A DNA stretch of 64,000 nucleotides from Pseudomonas sp. Leaf58. Lineage in GTDB: Bacteria > Pseudomonadota > Gammaproteobacteria > Pseudomonadales > Pseudomonadaceae. Shown piece by piece: positions 39,152-49,547 of this stretch (the stretch's first letter is position 1; each line of letters opens with the position of its first letter). The position numbers and the translations under genes are program-made. Under the pieces are notes generated by a model. That model made no database searches. It was not told where the DNA came from and saw nothing but the letters and a program-made list of their open reading frames with translations. The stretch covers positions 1,555,501-1,619,500 of the forward strand of contig NZ_CP032677.1 in assembly GCF_003627215.1 (NCBI RefSeq). Direction: 5' to 3'.

Positions 39152-39792
39152 AAGCCTTTACCCAGCACAGTGGCCTTGTCGCGCCGTTGGACCGTGCCAA
39201 CGTCGACACCGACCAGATCATCCCCAAGCAGTTCCTCAAGTCGATCAAGCGCACCGGCTTTGGCCCCAACCTGTTCGACGAGTGGCGTTACCTGGACGTA
39301 GGCCAGCCCTACCAGGACAACAGCAAGCGCCCGTTGAATCAGGAATTCGTGCTCAATCACCCACGCTACCAGGGGGCCAGCGTGTTGCTGGCGCGGGAAA
39401 ACTTTGGTTGCGGCTCCAGCCGTGAGCACGCCCCTTGGGCGCTGGACGAGTACGGCTTCCGCAGCGTGATCGCGCCGAGCTTTGCCGACATCTTCTTCAA
39501 CAACAGCTTCAAGAACGGCCTGCTGCCGATTATTCTCAGCGATGAAGAAGTCGACGAGCTGTTCAAGCAGGTCGAGGCCAACCCCGGTTATCAGCTGACC
39601 ATCGACCTGCAGGCGCAGGCGGTGACCCGCCCGGATGGCAAGGTGCTGCACTTCGAGATCGATGCGTTTCGCAAGCACTGCCTGCTCAATGGCCTGGACG
39701 ATATCGGCCTGACCCTGCAGGACAGCGACGCAATCAAGGCCTTCGAAGGCAAGCACCGCGCCGCACAGCCTTGGCTGTTCCGTGATGCCTGA
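39148..39792 (+). CDS. leuD: 3-isopropylmalate dehydratase small subunit
   Basis: Swivel-domain subunit of isopropylmalate isomerase, 214 residues. Signature segments are [15 protein letters not shown] and [15 protein letters not shown]. It is coupled to leuC by the ATGA overlap. A REP element follows before the methyltransferase gene. Confidence 0.97.
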   Translation: MKAFTQHSGLVAPLDRANVDTDQIIPKQFLKSIKRTGFGPNLFDEWRYLDVGQPYQDNSKRPLNQEFVLNHPRYQGASVLLARENFGCGSSREHAPWALDEYGFRSVIAPSFADIFFNNSFKNGLLPIILSDEEVDELFKQVEANPGYQLTIDLQAQAVTRPDGKVLHFEIDAFRKHCLLNGLDDIGLTLQDSDAIKAFEGKHRAAQPWLFRDA

Positions 39793-39836
39793 GTGATGTA
39801 GTCGCGTTTGCTGGCCTCTTGCAAGGGTTGCGTACT

Positions 39837-39878
39837 CCTGTAGGAGCGGGTTTACCCGCGAAGAGGCCGGTACAGGCA
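39837..39878. repeat. REP element after leuD
   Basis: Starts CCTGTAGGAGCGGGTTTACC and ends GAAGAGGCCGGTACAGGC. Confidence 0.87.
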
Positions 39879-39902
39879 ATAAAAAACCAAAAGGATTGAC
39901 AC

Positions 39903-40667
39903 ATGACCAGCACCCAGCACACCGACGTGGTCCAACGCCAGTTCGGCGAACAGGCCAGCGCCTACCTCAGCAGCGCCGTGCACGCCCAGGGCAGCGAGTT
40001 CGCCCTGCTGCAGGCAGCGCTGGCGGGGCAGGGCAATGCTCGCGTGCTAGACCTGGGCTGCGGTGCCGGTCATGTCAGCTTCCATGTCGCCCCGCTGGTC
40101 GCTGAAGTGGTCGCTTATGACCTTTCGCAAGCCATGCTCGACGTGGTCGCCAGTGCCGCCGCCGAACGCGGCCTGGCCAATATCATGACCGAGCGTGGTG
40201 CCGCCGAGCGCCTGCCGTTCGCCGACGCTTCGTTCGATTATGTCTTCAGCCGCTACTCGGCCCACCATTGGAGCGACCTGGGCCTGGCCCTGCGCGAAGT
40301 GCGTCGGGTGCTCAAGCCGGGTGGTGTGGCGGCCTTCATCGACGTGATGTCGCCGGGCAGCCCGTTGCTCGACACCTACCTGCAAACGGTCGAAGTGCTG
40401 CGTGACACCAGCCACGTGCGCGACTACTCCGCCGCCGAATGGCAGCGCCAGGTCAGCGAGGCCGGCCTGCATGTGCGCAGCCACAGCCGCCAGCCGCTGC
40501 GCCTGGAGTTCGGCAGCTGGGTCGAGCGCATGCGTACCCCCGAGCCGATGCGGGTGGCCATCCTCCATTTGCAGCAAGCCATGGGTGAAGAAGTACGGCA
40601 GTATTACCAGATCGAGGCCGATGGCTCGTTCAGCACCGATGTGCTGGTGTTATGGGCCGAGCGTTAA
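39903..40667 (+). CDS. Class I SAM-dependent methyltransferase
   Basis: 254-residue methyltransferase of the UbiE/Methyltransf_11 type. SAM motif I is VLDLGCGAGHVS (about 48-59); an acidic post-I residue (AYDLSQAM) and motif LPFADASFDYV follow. Small molecule substrates are usual in this family, but none can be named. It sits inside the leucine cluster between leuD and leuB, as in P. aeruginosa; the reason for this conserved position is not known to me. Confidence 0.87.
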   Translation: MTSTQHTDVVQRQFGEQASAYLSSAVHAQGSEFALLQAALAGQGNARVLDLGCGAGHVSFHVAPLVAEVVAYDLSQAMLDVVASAAAERGLANIMTERGAAERLPFADASFDYVFSRYSAHHWSDLGLALREVRRVLKPGGVAAFIDVMSPGSPLLDTYLQTVEVLRDTSHVRDYSAAEWQRQVSEAGLHVRSHSRQPLRLEFGSWVERMRTPEPMRVAILHLQQAMGEEVRQYYQIEADGSFSTDVLVLWAER

Positions 40668-40721
40668 GAACTTTTCAGTGTGGCCCACTTGGCCGCGCTG
40701 CGTGAATGGATAGAGGAAAGC

Positions 40722-41804
<1,083 letters not shown>

Positions 41805-41867
41805 TCTCTCTGGCCCGCCACCCACAATTCCCGGTGGCGGCCCACTTTTAGCAAAGGTGTAGTTGCG

Positions 41868-42980
41868 ATGAAACGTGTAGGTCTGATCGGTTGGCGCGGT
41901 ATGGTCGGTTCCGTGCTCATGCAGCGGATGCTGGAGGAGCAGGATTTCGACCTTATCGAGCCGGTGTTCTTCACCACCTCCAATGTCGGTGGCCAAGGCC
42001 CGAACGTGGGCAAGGATACTGCTCCGCTCAAGGACGCTTATTCGATTGAAGAGCTCAAGACCCTCGACGTGATCCTGACCTGCCAGGGCGGCGACTACAC
42101 CAACGAGGTCTTCCCCAAGCTGCGTGAAGCCGGCTGGCAGGGTTACTGGATCGACGCCGCTTCGTCCCTGCGCATGCAGGATGATGCGGTCATCATTCTC
42201 GACCCGGTCAACCGCAAGGTCATCGACCAGCAGCTGGATGCCGGTACCAAGAACTACATCGGCGGCAACTGCACCGTCAGCCTGATGCTGATGGGCCTGG
42301 GTGGCCTGTTCGAAGCTGGCCTGGTCGAGTGGATGAGCGCCATGACCTACCAGGCGGCCTCGGGGGCCGGCGCGCAGAACATGCGCGAGCTGATCAAGCA
42401 GATGGGGGCTACCCATGCTGCCGTTGCCGATGACCTGGCCAACCCGGCCAGTGCCATCCTCGACATCGACCGCAAGGTTGCCGAGGCCATGCGCGGCGAA
42501 GCGTTCCCGACCGAGAACTTCGGCGTGCCGCTGGCAGGCAGCCTGATCCCGTGGATCGACAAGGAATTGCCGAACGGCCAAAGCCGTGAAGAGTGGAAGG
42601 CCCAGGCCGAAACCAACAAGATCCTCGGCCGCTTCAAGAGCCCGATCCCGGTCGACGGCATCTGTGTGCGCATCGGCGCCATGCGTTGCCACAGCCAGGC
42701 ACTGACCATCAAGCTGAACAAGGACGTGCCGATCGCCGACATCGAAGGCATGATCAGCCAGCACAACCCTTGGGTGAAGCTGGTGCCTAACCAGCGTGAA
42801 ATCAGCATGCAGGAGCTGAGCCCAACCAAGGTTACCGGTACCCTGAACATCCCGGTTGGCCGCCTGCGCAAGCTGAACATGGGTTCGCAGTACCTGGGTG
42901 CGTTCACCGTGGGTGACCAGCTGCTGTGGGGCGCTGCCGAGCCGCTGCGCCGCATGTTGCGGATTCTGCTGGAGCGTTGA
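41868..42980 (+). CDS. asd: Aspartate-semialdehyde dehydrogenase
   Basis: NADPH-dependent reduction of aspartyl phosphate, shared by lysine, diaminopimelate, threonine and methionine synthesis. The 370-residue, E. coli-type enzyme has [10 protein letters not shown] for NADP, catalytic Cys135 in GGNCTVSLM and the catalytic His in AMRCHSQAL. It contrasts with the degenerate paralogue usg downstream. A terminator follows. Confidence 0.97.
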   Translation: MKRVGLIGWRGMVGSVLMQRMLEEQDFDLIEPVFFTTSNVGGQGPNVGKDTAPLKDAYSIEELKTLDVILTCQGGDYTNEVFPKLREAGWQGYWIDAASSLRMQDDAVIILDPVNRKVIDQQLDAGTKNYIGGNCTVSLMLMGLGGLFEAGLVEWMSAMTYQAASGAGAQNMRELIKQMGATHAAVADDLANPASAILDIDRKVAEAMRGEAFPTENFGVPLAGSLIPWIDKELPNGQSREEWKAQAETNKILGRFKSPIPVDGICVRIGAMRCHSQALTIKLNKDVPIADIEGMISQHNPWVKLVPNQREISMQELSPTKVTGTLNIPVGRLRKLNMGSQYLGAFTVGDQLLWGAAEPLRRMLRILLER

Positions 42981-42997
42981 TCGTTCTGGTTTGACTG

Positions 42998-43028
42998 AAA
43001 ACCCGTGCTGGCGACAGCGCGGGTTTTT
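42998..43028 (+). terminator. Terminator of asd
   Basis: Stem AAAACCCG-GCTG with CAGC-GGGTTTT around GCGA, then a T tract. Confidence 0.85.
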
Positions 43029-43118
43029 TATTTTCGGCCCTTGCTCAGCTCGACTCGGTGTTGCTTGTTGCTTGTTGCTTTTGCTTCTAAGCGCGCGATA
43101 GTTCAGGCAACACAGATT

Positions 43119-43357
43119 GCGACTTCAGGAGGCCGAGCGAAGGGCTTGCGGAGGGAGGTGACGGGCATGGATGCCCGTCAAGCGCTGAGGCCCCATGGAT
43201 GGGGCCTGCAGCGCGTACTCCCGGGAGCAAGCCCGTAGCGAGGGGACCCCGGAGCGCAGCGTAGGGGCCGAATGATGGGAGCCAGCGTTTTTTGGTTACT
43301 TTTTGTCGCGTTTGACAAAAAGTGACCCGCCGTAAGGGCGGAAGGGTGACTGAGCGC
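43119..43357 (+). repeat. Hairpin-chain repeat, left arm
   Basis: About 239 bases. It holds a chain of small palindromes: GACGGGCATGGATGCCCGTC, GGCCCCATGGATGGGGCC, TTTTTGTCGCGTTTGACAAAA and CCGCCGTAAGGGCGG. By eye about nine of ten bases match the reverse complement of 43485-43722. Confidence 0.85.
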
Positions 43358-43484
43358 CACCTTCGGCAATGAATGTTGACCTTGTTGTCAAAGCCTATGC
43401 CCGAAAAGCGAAAAGCGAAAAGCGAAAAACGAAAGCGGGATAGCGCTGGTTTTTCTATTGCGCATAGTCCAGCTGCAATGGCGA

Positions 43485-43722
43485 CGCTAACTCACCTTTT
43501 CGCCCTTACGGCGAGTCACTTTTTGTCAAACGCGACAAAAAGTAACCAAAAAACGCTGCGCTCCCATCATCCGGCCCCTACGCTGCGCTCCGGGGTCCCC
43601 TCTCTCCGGCCTTGCTCCCGGGAGGACCGCGCTGCAGGCCCCATCCTGGGGCCCAGCGCTTGACGGGCATCCATGCCCGTCACCTCCCTCCGCAAGACCT
43701 GCGTTCAGCCTCCTGAAGTCGC
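43485..43722 (-). repeat. Hairpin-chain repeat, right arm
   Basis: Inverted copy of the left arm with the same order of palindromes when read on the minus strand. Differences are scattered substitutions and small indels, most near TCTTGCGG and GGTCCTCC. Confidence 0.85.
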
Positions 43723-43725
43723 GAA

Positions 43726-43795
43726 GATCAAGATCAAGATCAAGATCAAGATCAAGATCAACGGCAACGGCAACGGCAACAGCAACAGCAACAGC
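43726..43795 (+). repeat. Compound hexanucleotide tandem repeat
   Basis: GATCAA x6 (43726-43761), CGGCAA x3 (43762-43779), CAGCAA x2 (43780-43791), then a partial CAGC. It starts four bases after the right arm and ends about 80 bases before the usg ATG. Confidence 0.95.
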
Positions 43796-43876
43796 GAGGT
43801 TTGGGGCAGCACAGACAAAACCCTACAATCCGAGTAAAGTGCCGCCCCCGCCGTTTTCAGCAAAAGGACCCCTTCC

Positions 43877-44881
43877 ATGACACACCCTTTGGATATCGCC
43901 GTCGTTGGCGCCACCGGCAGCGTCGGTGAAGCCTTGGTGCAGATCCTCGAAGAGCTCGATTTTCCGGTCGCTACCCTGCACCTGCTGGCCAGCATGGAAT
44001 CGGCGGGCAGCAGCGTGATGTTCGCCGGCAAGAAACTGAAGGTGCGCGAAGTGGACAGTTTCGACTTCGCCCAGGTCAAGCTGGCCTTCTTCGCTACCGG
44101 CGCCGCGGTTAGCCGCAGCTTCGCCGGCAAGGCGCTGCAGGCGGGTTGCACGGTCATCGATCTGTCCGGCGGGCTGGACGACGCGTTGGCCCTGGTGCCT
44201 GAAGCCAACGCCGAGCGCCTGGCCGGCCTGGCGCTGCCGGCACGCATTGTCAGCCCGTGTTCGGCTGCAGTTGCCTTAGCGGTCGCATTGGCGCCACTCA
44301 AGGGCCTGCTGGACATCGAGCGGGTGCAGGTGATGGCCGCGCTGGCGGTGTCTGCGCAAGGCCGTGAAGCGGTCACCGAGCTGGCCCGGCAAACCGCCGA
44401 GCTGCTCAATGCGCGGCCGCTGGAGCCGCGCTTCTTCGACCGTCAGGTGGCGTTCAACCTGCTGGCCCAGGTCGGGGCCGCCGATGAACAAGGCCATACA
44501 GCGCTGGAACGCCGCCTAGTCAGCGAGCTGCGTGTGCTGCTGGGCCTGCCTGAACTGAAGATTTCCGTGAGCTGCGTTCAAGTCCCGGTGTTTTTTGGCG
44601 ATAGCTTCAGTGTGGCGGTACAGAGCCGTCGCCCGGTCGATCTGCAGGCGATCAACCAGGCCCTCGAGGCGGCCGACAGCATCGAGCTGGTGGAACGTGA
44701 TGATTATCCGACCCCGGTAGGTGACGCAGTCGGCCAAGACGTGGTCTATGTTGGTCGTGTACGGCACGGTGTTGATGAAGACCAGCAGCTCAACCTCTGG
44801 CTAACTACTGACAACGTGCGCAAAGGCGCCGCGCTCAATGCGGTGCAAGTGGCGCAATTGTTGATTAAACACATGCCGTAA
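43877..44881 (+). CDS. usg: Usg, degenerate Asd paralogue
   Basis: Semialdehyde-dehydrogenase-fold protein of 334 residues with an intact NAD(P) motif VVGATGSVGEAL. The Cys region reads VSPCSAAV (Cys128) where active Asd has NCT/NCS. The catalytic His of the RVPVxxGHS motif is Asp242 here (VQVPVFFGDSF), and the Arg is Gln235. It is therefore unlikely to be an aspartate-semialdehyde dehydrogenase. The order usg-fimV-truA is conserved, and E. coli usg also lies near truA. An AAGGACC Shine-Dalgarno precedes the ATG. Confidence 0.85.
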   Translation: MTHPLDIAVVGATGSVGEALVQILEELDFPVATLHLLASMESAGSSVMFAGKKLKVREVDSFDFAQVKLAFFATGAAVSRSFAGKALQAGCTVIDLSGGLDDALALVPEANAERLAGLALPARIVSPCSAAVALAVALAPLKGLLDIERVQVMAALAVSAQGREAVTELARQTAELLNARPLEPRFFDRQVAFNLLAQVGAADEQGHTALERRLVSELRVLLGLPELKISVSCVQVPVFFGDSFSVAVQSRRPVDLQAINQALEAADSIELVERDDYPTPVGDAVGQDVVYVGRVRHGVDEDQQLNLWLTTDNVRKGAALNAVQVAQLLIKHMP

Positions 44882-44952
44882 AAGATACTGGCGAGCACTA
44901 TTGTCCTGCTCCGCATGCAGGTTTCAGGACGCTTCATACAAGGGAAGAGGTC

Positions 44953-47670
44953 ATGCTTCGAATTCGCAAACTGGTTCTGGCCATGGCTGCAGCCTCCGCG
45001 CTGTCGTCGGGCATGGCGAATGCCTTGGGTTTGGGGGAGCTGACCCTTAAGTCGGCACAGAATCAGCCACTGGACGCTGAGATCGAACTGCTCGACGTGC
45101 GCGACCTCACCGCCGCCGAAGTGGCGCCGAGCCTGGCGCCGCCGGAAGAGTTCAGCAAGGCCGGGGTGGCGTTCCCGACGTACCTCGAAGACCTCACCTT
45201 TACGCCGGTGATCAACCCCAACGGCAAGAGCGTGTTACGGGTTACCTCCAGCCAGCCGCTGCCGGGCTCGGTGGTGAAGTTCCTGGTTCAGGTGATGTGG
45301 CCGCAGGGCCGCTTGCTGCGCGACTACAGCGTGCTGCTCGACCAGGCCCAGGCCCAAGGCGACAAGCCGGCGGCGGGCAATGTCGCACCGGCGGTAACCG
45401 GGGCCAGCAGCTACACCACCCAGCGTCGTGACACCTTGTGGCAGATTGCCGCGCGCAACACCCAAGGGGGGTCGATCCAGCAGACCATGATCGCGATCCA
45501 GGCGCTGAACCCGGACGCCTTCATTGGCAACAACATCAACCAGCTGAAGGTTGGCCAGGTATTGCGCCTGCCCGACCAGCAGCAGGTCCAGAGCATCGCC
45601 CAAGGCGAGGCCAACAGCGAAGTGGCCGAGCAGTACGCCGCCTGGCGTGAAGGCCGACGCCTGGGGCCACGTGCCCGTCAGTTGGATGCCACCCGCCGCG
45701 GGGCCGCCGAGGCAACCCCGGCGCGCATCGCCCAGGGCGACAACCTGCGCCTGGTCAGCCCGGGCAGCCGGGCAGGTGCCGGCCAGGGCAAGGCGCTCAA
45801 CGACAAGCTGGCTGTGGCCCAGGAAAGCCTGGACACCAGTCGGCGCGACAACGAAGAGCTGCAGAGCCGCATGGCCGACCTGCAAAGCCAGCTGGACAAA
45901 TTGCAGCGCTTGATCGAGCTGAAAAACAACCAGCTGGCGCGTCTTGAAGCCCAGGGCGTAACCGTGCCGGCGCCCGCGGCGGATGCCCCGGTGGAAGAGC
46001 AACCAGCGCCTGTCGCCGATGCCGCACCTGCCGCCGCAGCTGAAGCCGGGCCTGCTGACAAGGCTGCGCCTGTGGGCGAGCCGCGCAGTGCCGTTGACGA
46101 CATCATGGGCAACCCGTTGTTGCTTGGTTTGATTGCCGGTAGCGCGTTCCTCGTGCTGCTGCTTCTGCTGTTGCTGCTGGCGCGCAAGCGCAAGGCCCAG
46201 CAAGAAGCGGAGAAGCACCTGCGCATGGCGCGCGCGCTGGAGGAAGAGCAGGGCGCAGATTTTGATATCGACCGTGAGAGCCTCGATGGTGTTGATGTTT
46301 CGGCGCCGAGCGTGACCCTGTCGCCAGCTGTGGTGGCCGCCTCGGCCGCCGCCGCCGCTGCCGCAGACAAACCAGCAGTCGCCGAACCCGAGTTGCAGGC
46401 AGATCCGCACGCCACGCTGCTGGCGGAAGTCGAGCAAAGCCTGGCCGAAGGCCGCCTGAACCATGCCGCCGACCTGCTGGAGCCCGCCGTGGCTGCCGCG
46501 CCGGAGCGTGACGATCTGCGCCTGAAGCTGATGGACGTGTATGCCCGCCAGGGTGACCAGAGCGCCTTCGGTGAGCAGGAGCGCAAGTTGCCGGCCACCG
46601 AGCAGAACACCGCTGAAGTCTCTGGGTTGAAGGCGCGCTACCCGGCCATGCTGGGCCTGGCGGCTGCCGGCCTGGGTGCCGCAGCGCTGGCGGCCGAAAT
46701 GGATGAGCAGTACGTTCAGGAACTGCTGCTGGATCAGCCTGAGGCGCCGGTGGTTGCCGACGTGGTGGCTGAGCAAGCGCCGGAACTCGAACCTGATGCA
46801 CTGGCAGAACCTGAGCTGGTCGCGTCGGCGGAGCCTGAGGCAGCGGTCGAGCCTGAAACCGAGGTCGATGCTTTCGCTGATGTGCCGACCCTCGACGCAC
46901 CGGATTTGGACAGTGCCTTCGACTTGGCCCTGGGTGAAGACCTGCCCGAAGAAGACCCGCTGGCAGCGCCGTCGCTTGACGAGCCGCTGGCGCAAGAACC
47001 TGTGCTGGACGAGCCGGTACTGCAACAACCGGTACTGGATGAGCCCGCCTTGGAAGAGGTTCAGCCAGAGGAAGCGCCATTTGCCCTGGACGCCGAGCTG
47101 CAAGCCGACGCCGATTTCGAAGCTATGTTGGCCCAGGCCGAGCCACAGCCAGCCGTGGACTTGTCCGATTTCGACCTCGATGTCAGCGAGCCGGTTACCC
47201 CGGCCGCTCCGGACGCGGTCGCAGAGGCCCCGGTAGATGTCGCCGCCGAGCTGGCGGCCTTCGACAGCGAGCCCGCATTCGACCCGCTGTCCGAGTTCGA
47301 CCTGCCGTCCGACTTCGACCTGTCGCTGTCGCTGGAAGACGATTCGCCGGCCGCCAAGAGCTTTGCTTCGGAGCTGAACGACGTCAACGCCGAGCTGGAC
47401 AAGTTGTCGCAAAACCTCGAGTCGCCGTCGCTGGAGCCGCACTTCACCACGGAAGACGCGGTTGCCCAGCCAGAGCCCGAGCCGTTGGACGACCTGGACT
47501 TCGACTTCTTCTCTGGCAGCGACGAAGTGGCCACCAAGCTTGACCTGGCACGCGCCTATATCGACATGGGCGACAACCAGGGTGCGCGGGACATCCTCGA
47601 CGAAGTGGTCAAGGATGGCGATAACAACCAACGCCAGGAAGCCGAAGACATGCTTTCCCGCTTGGTTTGA
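44953..47670 (+). CDS. fimV: FimV-like motility/polarity hub protein
   Basis: Peptidoglycan-binding inner-membrane hub; in P. aeruginosa it supports type IV pilus assembly, polar localisation and cyclic-AMP signalling. The 905-residue protein has a signal peptide (about 1-24, ANA cut), a FimV N-terminal domain, a LysM domain (about 152-207), a coiled coil (about 275-335), one transmembrane helix (about 388-411), then a very acidic Pro/Glu/Asp-rich cytoplasmic part with LDEP/VLDEP repeats and a C-terminal TPR-like FimV domain (about 856-905). The acidic middle is low-complexity and likely varies among strains. Confidence 0.93.
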   Translation: MLRIRKLVLAMAAASALSSGMANALGLGELTLKSAQNQPLDAEIELLDVRDLTAAEVAPSLAPPEEFSKAGVAFPTYLEDLTFTPVINPNGKSVLRVTSSQPLPGSVVKFLVQVMWPQGRLLRDYSVLLDQAQAQGDKPAAGNVAPAVTGASSYTTQRRDTLWQIAARNTQGGSIQQTMIAIQALNPDAFIGNNINQLKVGQVLRLPDQQQVQSIAQGEANSEVAEQYAAWREGRRLGPRARQLDATRRGAAEATPARIAQGDNLRLVSPGSRAGAGQGKALNDKLAVAQESLDTSRRDNEELQSRMADLQSQLDKLQRLIELKNNQLARLEAQGVTVPAPAADAPVEEQPAPVADAAPAAAAEAGPADKAAPVGEPRSAVDDIMGNPLLLGLIAGSAFLVLLLLLLLLARKRKAQQEAEKHLRMARALEEEQGADFDIDRESLDGVDVSAPSVTLSPAVVAASAAAAAAADKPAVAEPELQADPHATLLAEVEQSLAEGRLNHAADLLEPAVAAAPERDDLRLKLMDVYARQGDQSAFGEQERKLPATEQNTAEVSGLKARYPAMLGLAAAGLGAAALAAEMDEQYVQELLLDQPEAPVVADVVAEQAPELEPDALAEPELVASAEPEAAVEPETEVDAFADVPTLDAPDLDSAFDLALGEDLPEEDPLAAPSLDEPLAQEPVLDEPVLQQPVLDEPALEEVQPEEAPFALDAELQADADFEAMLAQAEPQPAVDLSDFDLDVSEPVTPAAPDAVAEAPVDVAAELAAFDSEPAFDPLSEFDLPSDFDLSLSLEDDSPAAKSFASELNDVNAELDKLSQNLESPSLEPHFTTEDAVAQPEPEPLDDLDFDFFSGSDEVATKLDLARAYIDMGDNQGARDILDEVVKDGDNNQRQEAEDMLSRLV

Positions 47671-47771
47671 TCCGCGAAGAGGCCCCGAAAAGCAGTGCAC
47701 ATTCAGCGGCAGCCCTACACGGCTGCCGTTGTCGTTATAATCCCCGCCATTTCGTACACCCCACAGGTTTC

Positions 47772-48632
47772 ATGCTCTTGGACATCATCGACACCGCCGC
47801 CGCTGAATCCGCGGCCGAAGGCTACTCCCGCATCGCCCTGGGCGTGGAATACAAAGGCGCGCGTTACCGTGGCTGGCAACGCCAGGCCAGTGGCGTGCCC
47901 AGTGTTCAGCAGGCGCTGGAGCAAGCGCTGTCCACGGTGGCCAACGAGCCGATTTCGGTAATTTGCGCCGGGCGCACCGATGCCGGTGTACACGGCTGCG
48001 GGCAGATCGTGCACTTCGACACCAGCGCCGTGCGTGACGAGCGCGCCTGGACCATGGGCACTAACTTCAACCTGCCCCATGACATCAGCGTGGTCTGGTC
48101 GCGGCCAATGCCGGCCGACTTCCATGCTCGCTTCAAGGCCTGTGCCCGGCGTTACCGCTACGTCATCTACAACGACCCGATCCGCCCGGCGCACCTGGCT
48201 GAGGAAGTCACCTGGAACCACCGCCCGCTGGATGTCGAGCGCATGGCCGAAGCCGCGCAGTATTTGCTCGGTACCCACGACTTCAGCGCCTTCCGTGCCA
48301 GCCAGTGCCAGGCCAAGTCGCCGATCAAACACATCTATCACCTGCGCGTCACTCGCCACGGCCAGATGATCGTGCTGGATGTTCGCGCCACCGCCTTCCT
48401 GCACCACATGGTGCGTAACATTGCCGGTGTATTGATGGCCATCGGCGCTGGCGAGCGCCCGGTCAGCTGGGCGCGTGAGGTGCTGGAAGGGCGTAATCGC
48501 CGCGAAGGCGGGGTCACGGCGCACCCGTATGGGCTTTACCTGGTGCAGGTGGAGTACCCCGAGGAGTATGTACTGCCCAAGCGTTACATCGGCCCACACT
48601 TTTTGACGGGCTACGAGGCATTGGCAGACTGA
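47772..48632 (+). CDS. truA: tRNA pseudouridine(38-40) synthase
   Basis: Modifies uridines 38-40 in the tRNA anticodon arm. It has 286 residues; the catalytic Asp is in CAGRTDAGVHG. ATG 47772 is chosen; the N-terminus is a little longer than in E. coli. TATAAT at 47736-47741 gives a consensus -10 with no good -35. Confidence 0.95.
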   Translation: MLLDIIDTAAAESAAEGYSRIALGVEYKGARYRGWQRQASGVPSVQQALEQALSTVANEPISVICAGRTDAGVHGCGQIVHFDTSAVRDERAWTMGTNFNLPHDISVVWSRPMPADFHARFKACARRYRYVIYNDPIRPAHLAEEVTWNHRPLDVERMAEAAQYLLGTHDFSAFRASQCQAKSPIKHIYHLRVTRHGQMIVLDVRATAFLHHMVRNIAGVLMAIGAGERPVSWAREVLEGRNRREGGVTAHPYGLYLVQVEYPEEYVLPKRYIGPHFLTGYEALAD

Positions 48633-48693
48633 CGGACGAAAAGTCATTTGCTAACATCCGGCCTTTCACCGTAACAAGCAGGGTTCGCTGTCC

Positions 48694-49314
48694 ATGAGCA
48701 ATGTTCGCAGCAAGATCTGCGGGATTACCCGCATCGAAGACGCATTGGCCGCTGCCGCAGCGGGGGCCGATGCCATCGGCTTGGTCTTCTATGCCAAAAG
48801 CCCGCGTGCCGTGAATGTGCGCCAGGCACGGGCGATCATCGCCGAGCTGCCGCCATTCGTGACCACGGTCGGGCTGTTCGTCAACGCCTCGCGTTGCGAG
48901 CTTGAAGAGATCCTCGAAGTGGTTCCGCTGGACCTGCTACAGTTCCACGGCGACGAAACCCCTCAGGACTGCGAAGGCTACCACCGCCCCTGGATCAAAG
49001 CCCTGCGCGTGCGCCCGGGCGACGACCTTGAGGCAGCCTGCCAGCTGTACGCCGGTGCCCGGGGCATTCTGCTGGATACTTACGTAGCCGGTGTGCCCGG
49101 GGGCACCGGTGAAGCGTTCGATTGGTCATTGGTGCCGGCGCGCCTGAGCAAGCCCATTATCCTGGCGGGCGGGCTGTCGGCCGACAATGTCGGCCAGGCC
49201 ATTGCCCAGGTACAGCCTTATGCGGTGGATGTCAGTGGCGGCGTGGAGCAGGCCAAGGGCATCAAGGATGCCGCGAAGATCGAGGCGTTCATGCGTGCGG
49301 TAAAGCAGGCGTAA
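48694..49314 (+). CDS. trpF: Phosphoribosylanthranilate isomerase
   Basis: Amadori rearrangement in tryptophan synthesis; TIM barrel of 206 residues. Catalytic Cys in KICGITR and Asp in LLDTY are present, with the phosphate-binding [10 protein letters not shown] loop. It is separate from the other trp genes, as is normal in Pseudomonas. A TAACAT -10-like site lies about 40 bases upstream. Confidence 0.96.
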   Translation: MSNVRSKICGITRIEDALAAAAAGADAIGLVFYAKSPRAVNVRQARAIIAELPPFVTTVGLFVNASRCELEEILEVVPLDLLQFHGDETPQDCEGYHRPWIKALRVRPGDDLEAACQLYAGARGILLDTYVAGVPGGTGEAFDWSLVPARLSKPIILAGGLSADNVGQAIAQVQPYAVDVSGGVEQAKGIKDAAKIEAFMRAVKQA

Positions 49315-49547
49315 TGGCAGATGTGACGGCTGGCTGCGCGCCATCGTCCATAGCTATCGCAGCCCTCCGGGGCAGCCGCCTGTGCATGCGTCTATGCAGG
49401 GGCGGCAGAACAACACATTAACGGTGGAGTGGCGCGCTGGCAGGTCCAGCGGCCGGTCCATCATCGTTTCATAAAAGATTGTGAGCTCAAGGGCAGGGCA
49501 GGGCTGGCGACACCGGCCCCCGCCTGCCGATACTGGAGAAAGAAAGC

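Larger units (their letters stand above)
42981..43876. other. Repeat-rich intergenic region asd-usg
   Basis: 896 bases with no credible gene. Contents in order: the asd terminator (42998-43028), left arm of a large inverted repeat (43119-43357), a 127-base spacer with a GAAAAGC-type short repeat (about 43402-43438), right arm (43485-43722), a compound hexanucleotide repeat (43726-43795), and the usg upstream region with a TACAAT -10 candidate near 43830. Confidence 0.8.

Noticed and set aside
43398..43440. GAAAAGC direct repeats that resemble a CRISPR-like pattern
   Set aside because: Units are 7 bases with no unique spacers; this is a simple repeat, not a CRISPR array.
43373..43663. Short ORFs within the large inverted repeat
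   Set aside because: They read through palindromes and the GAAAAGC repeat; translations are low-complexity and not protein-like.
45235..47700. 821-codon open frame on the minus strand
   Set aside because: Antisense shadow of fimV; low-complexity Gln/Arg/Gly composition mirrors the acidic repeats of FimV.
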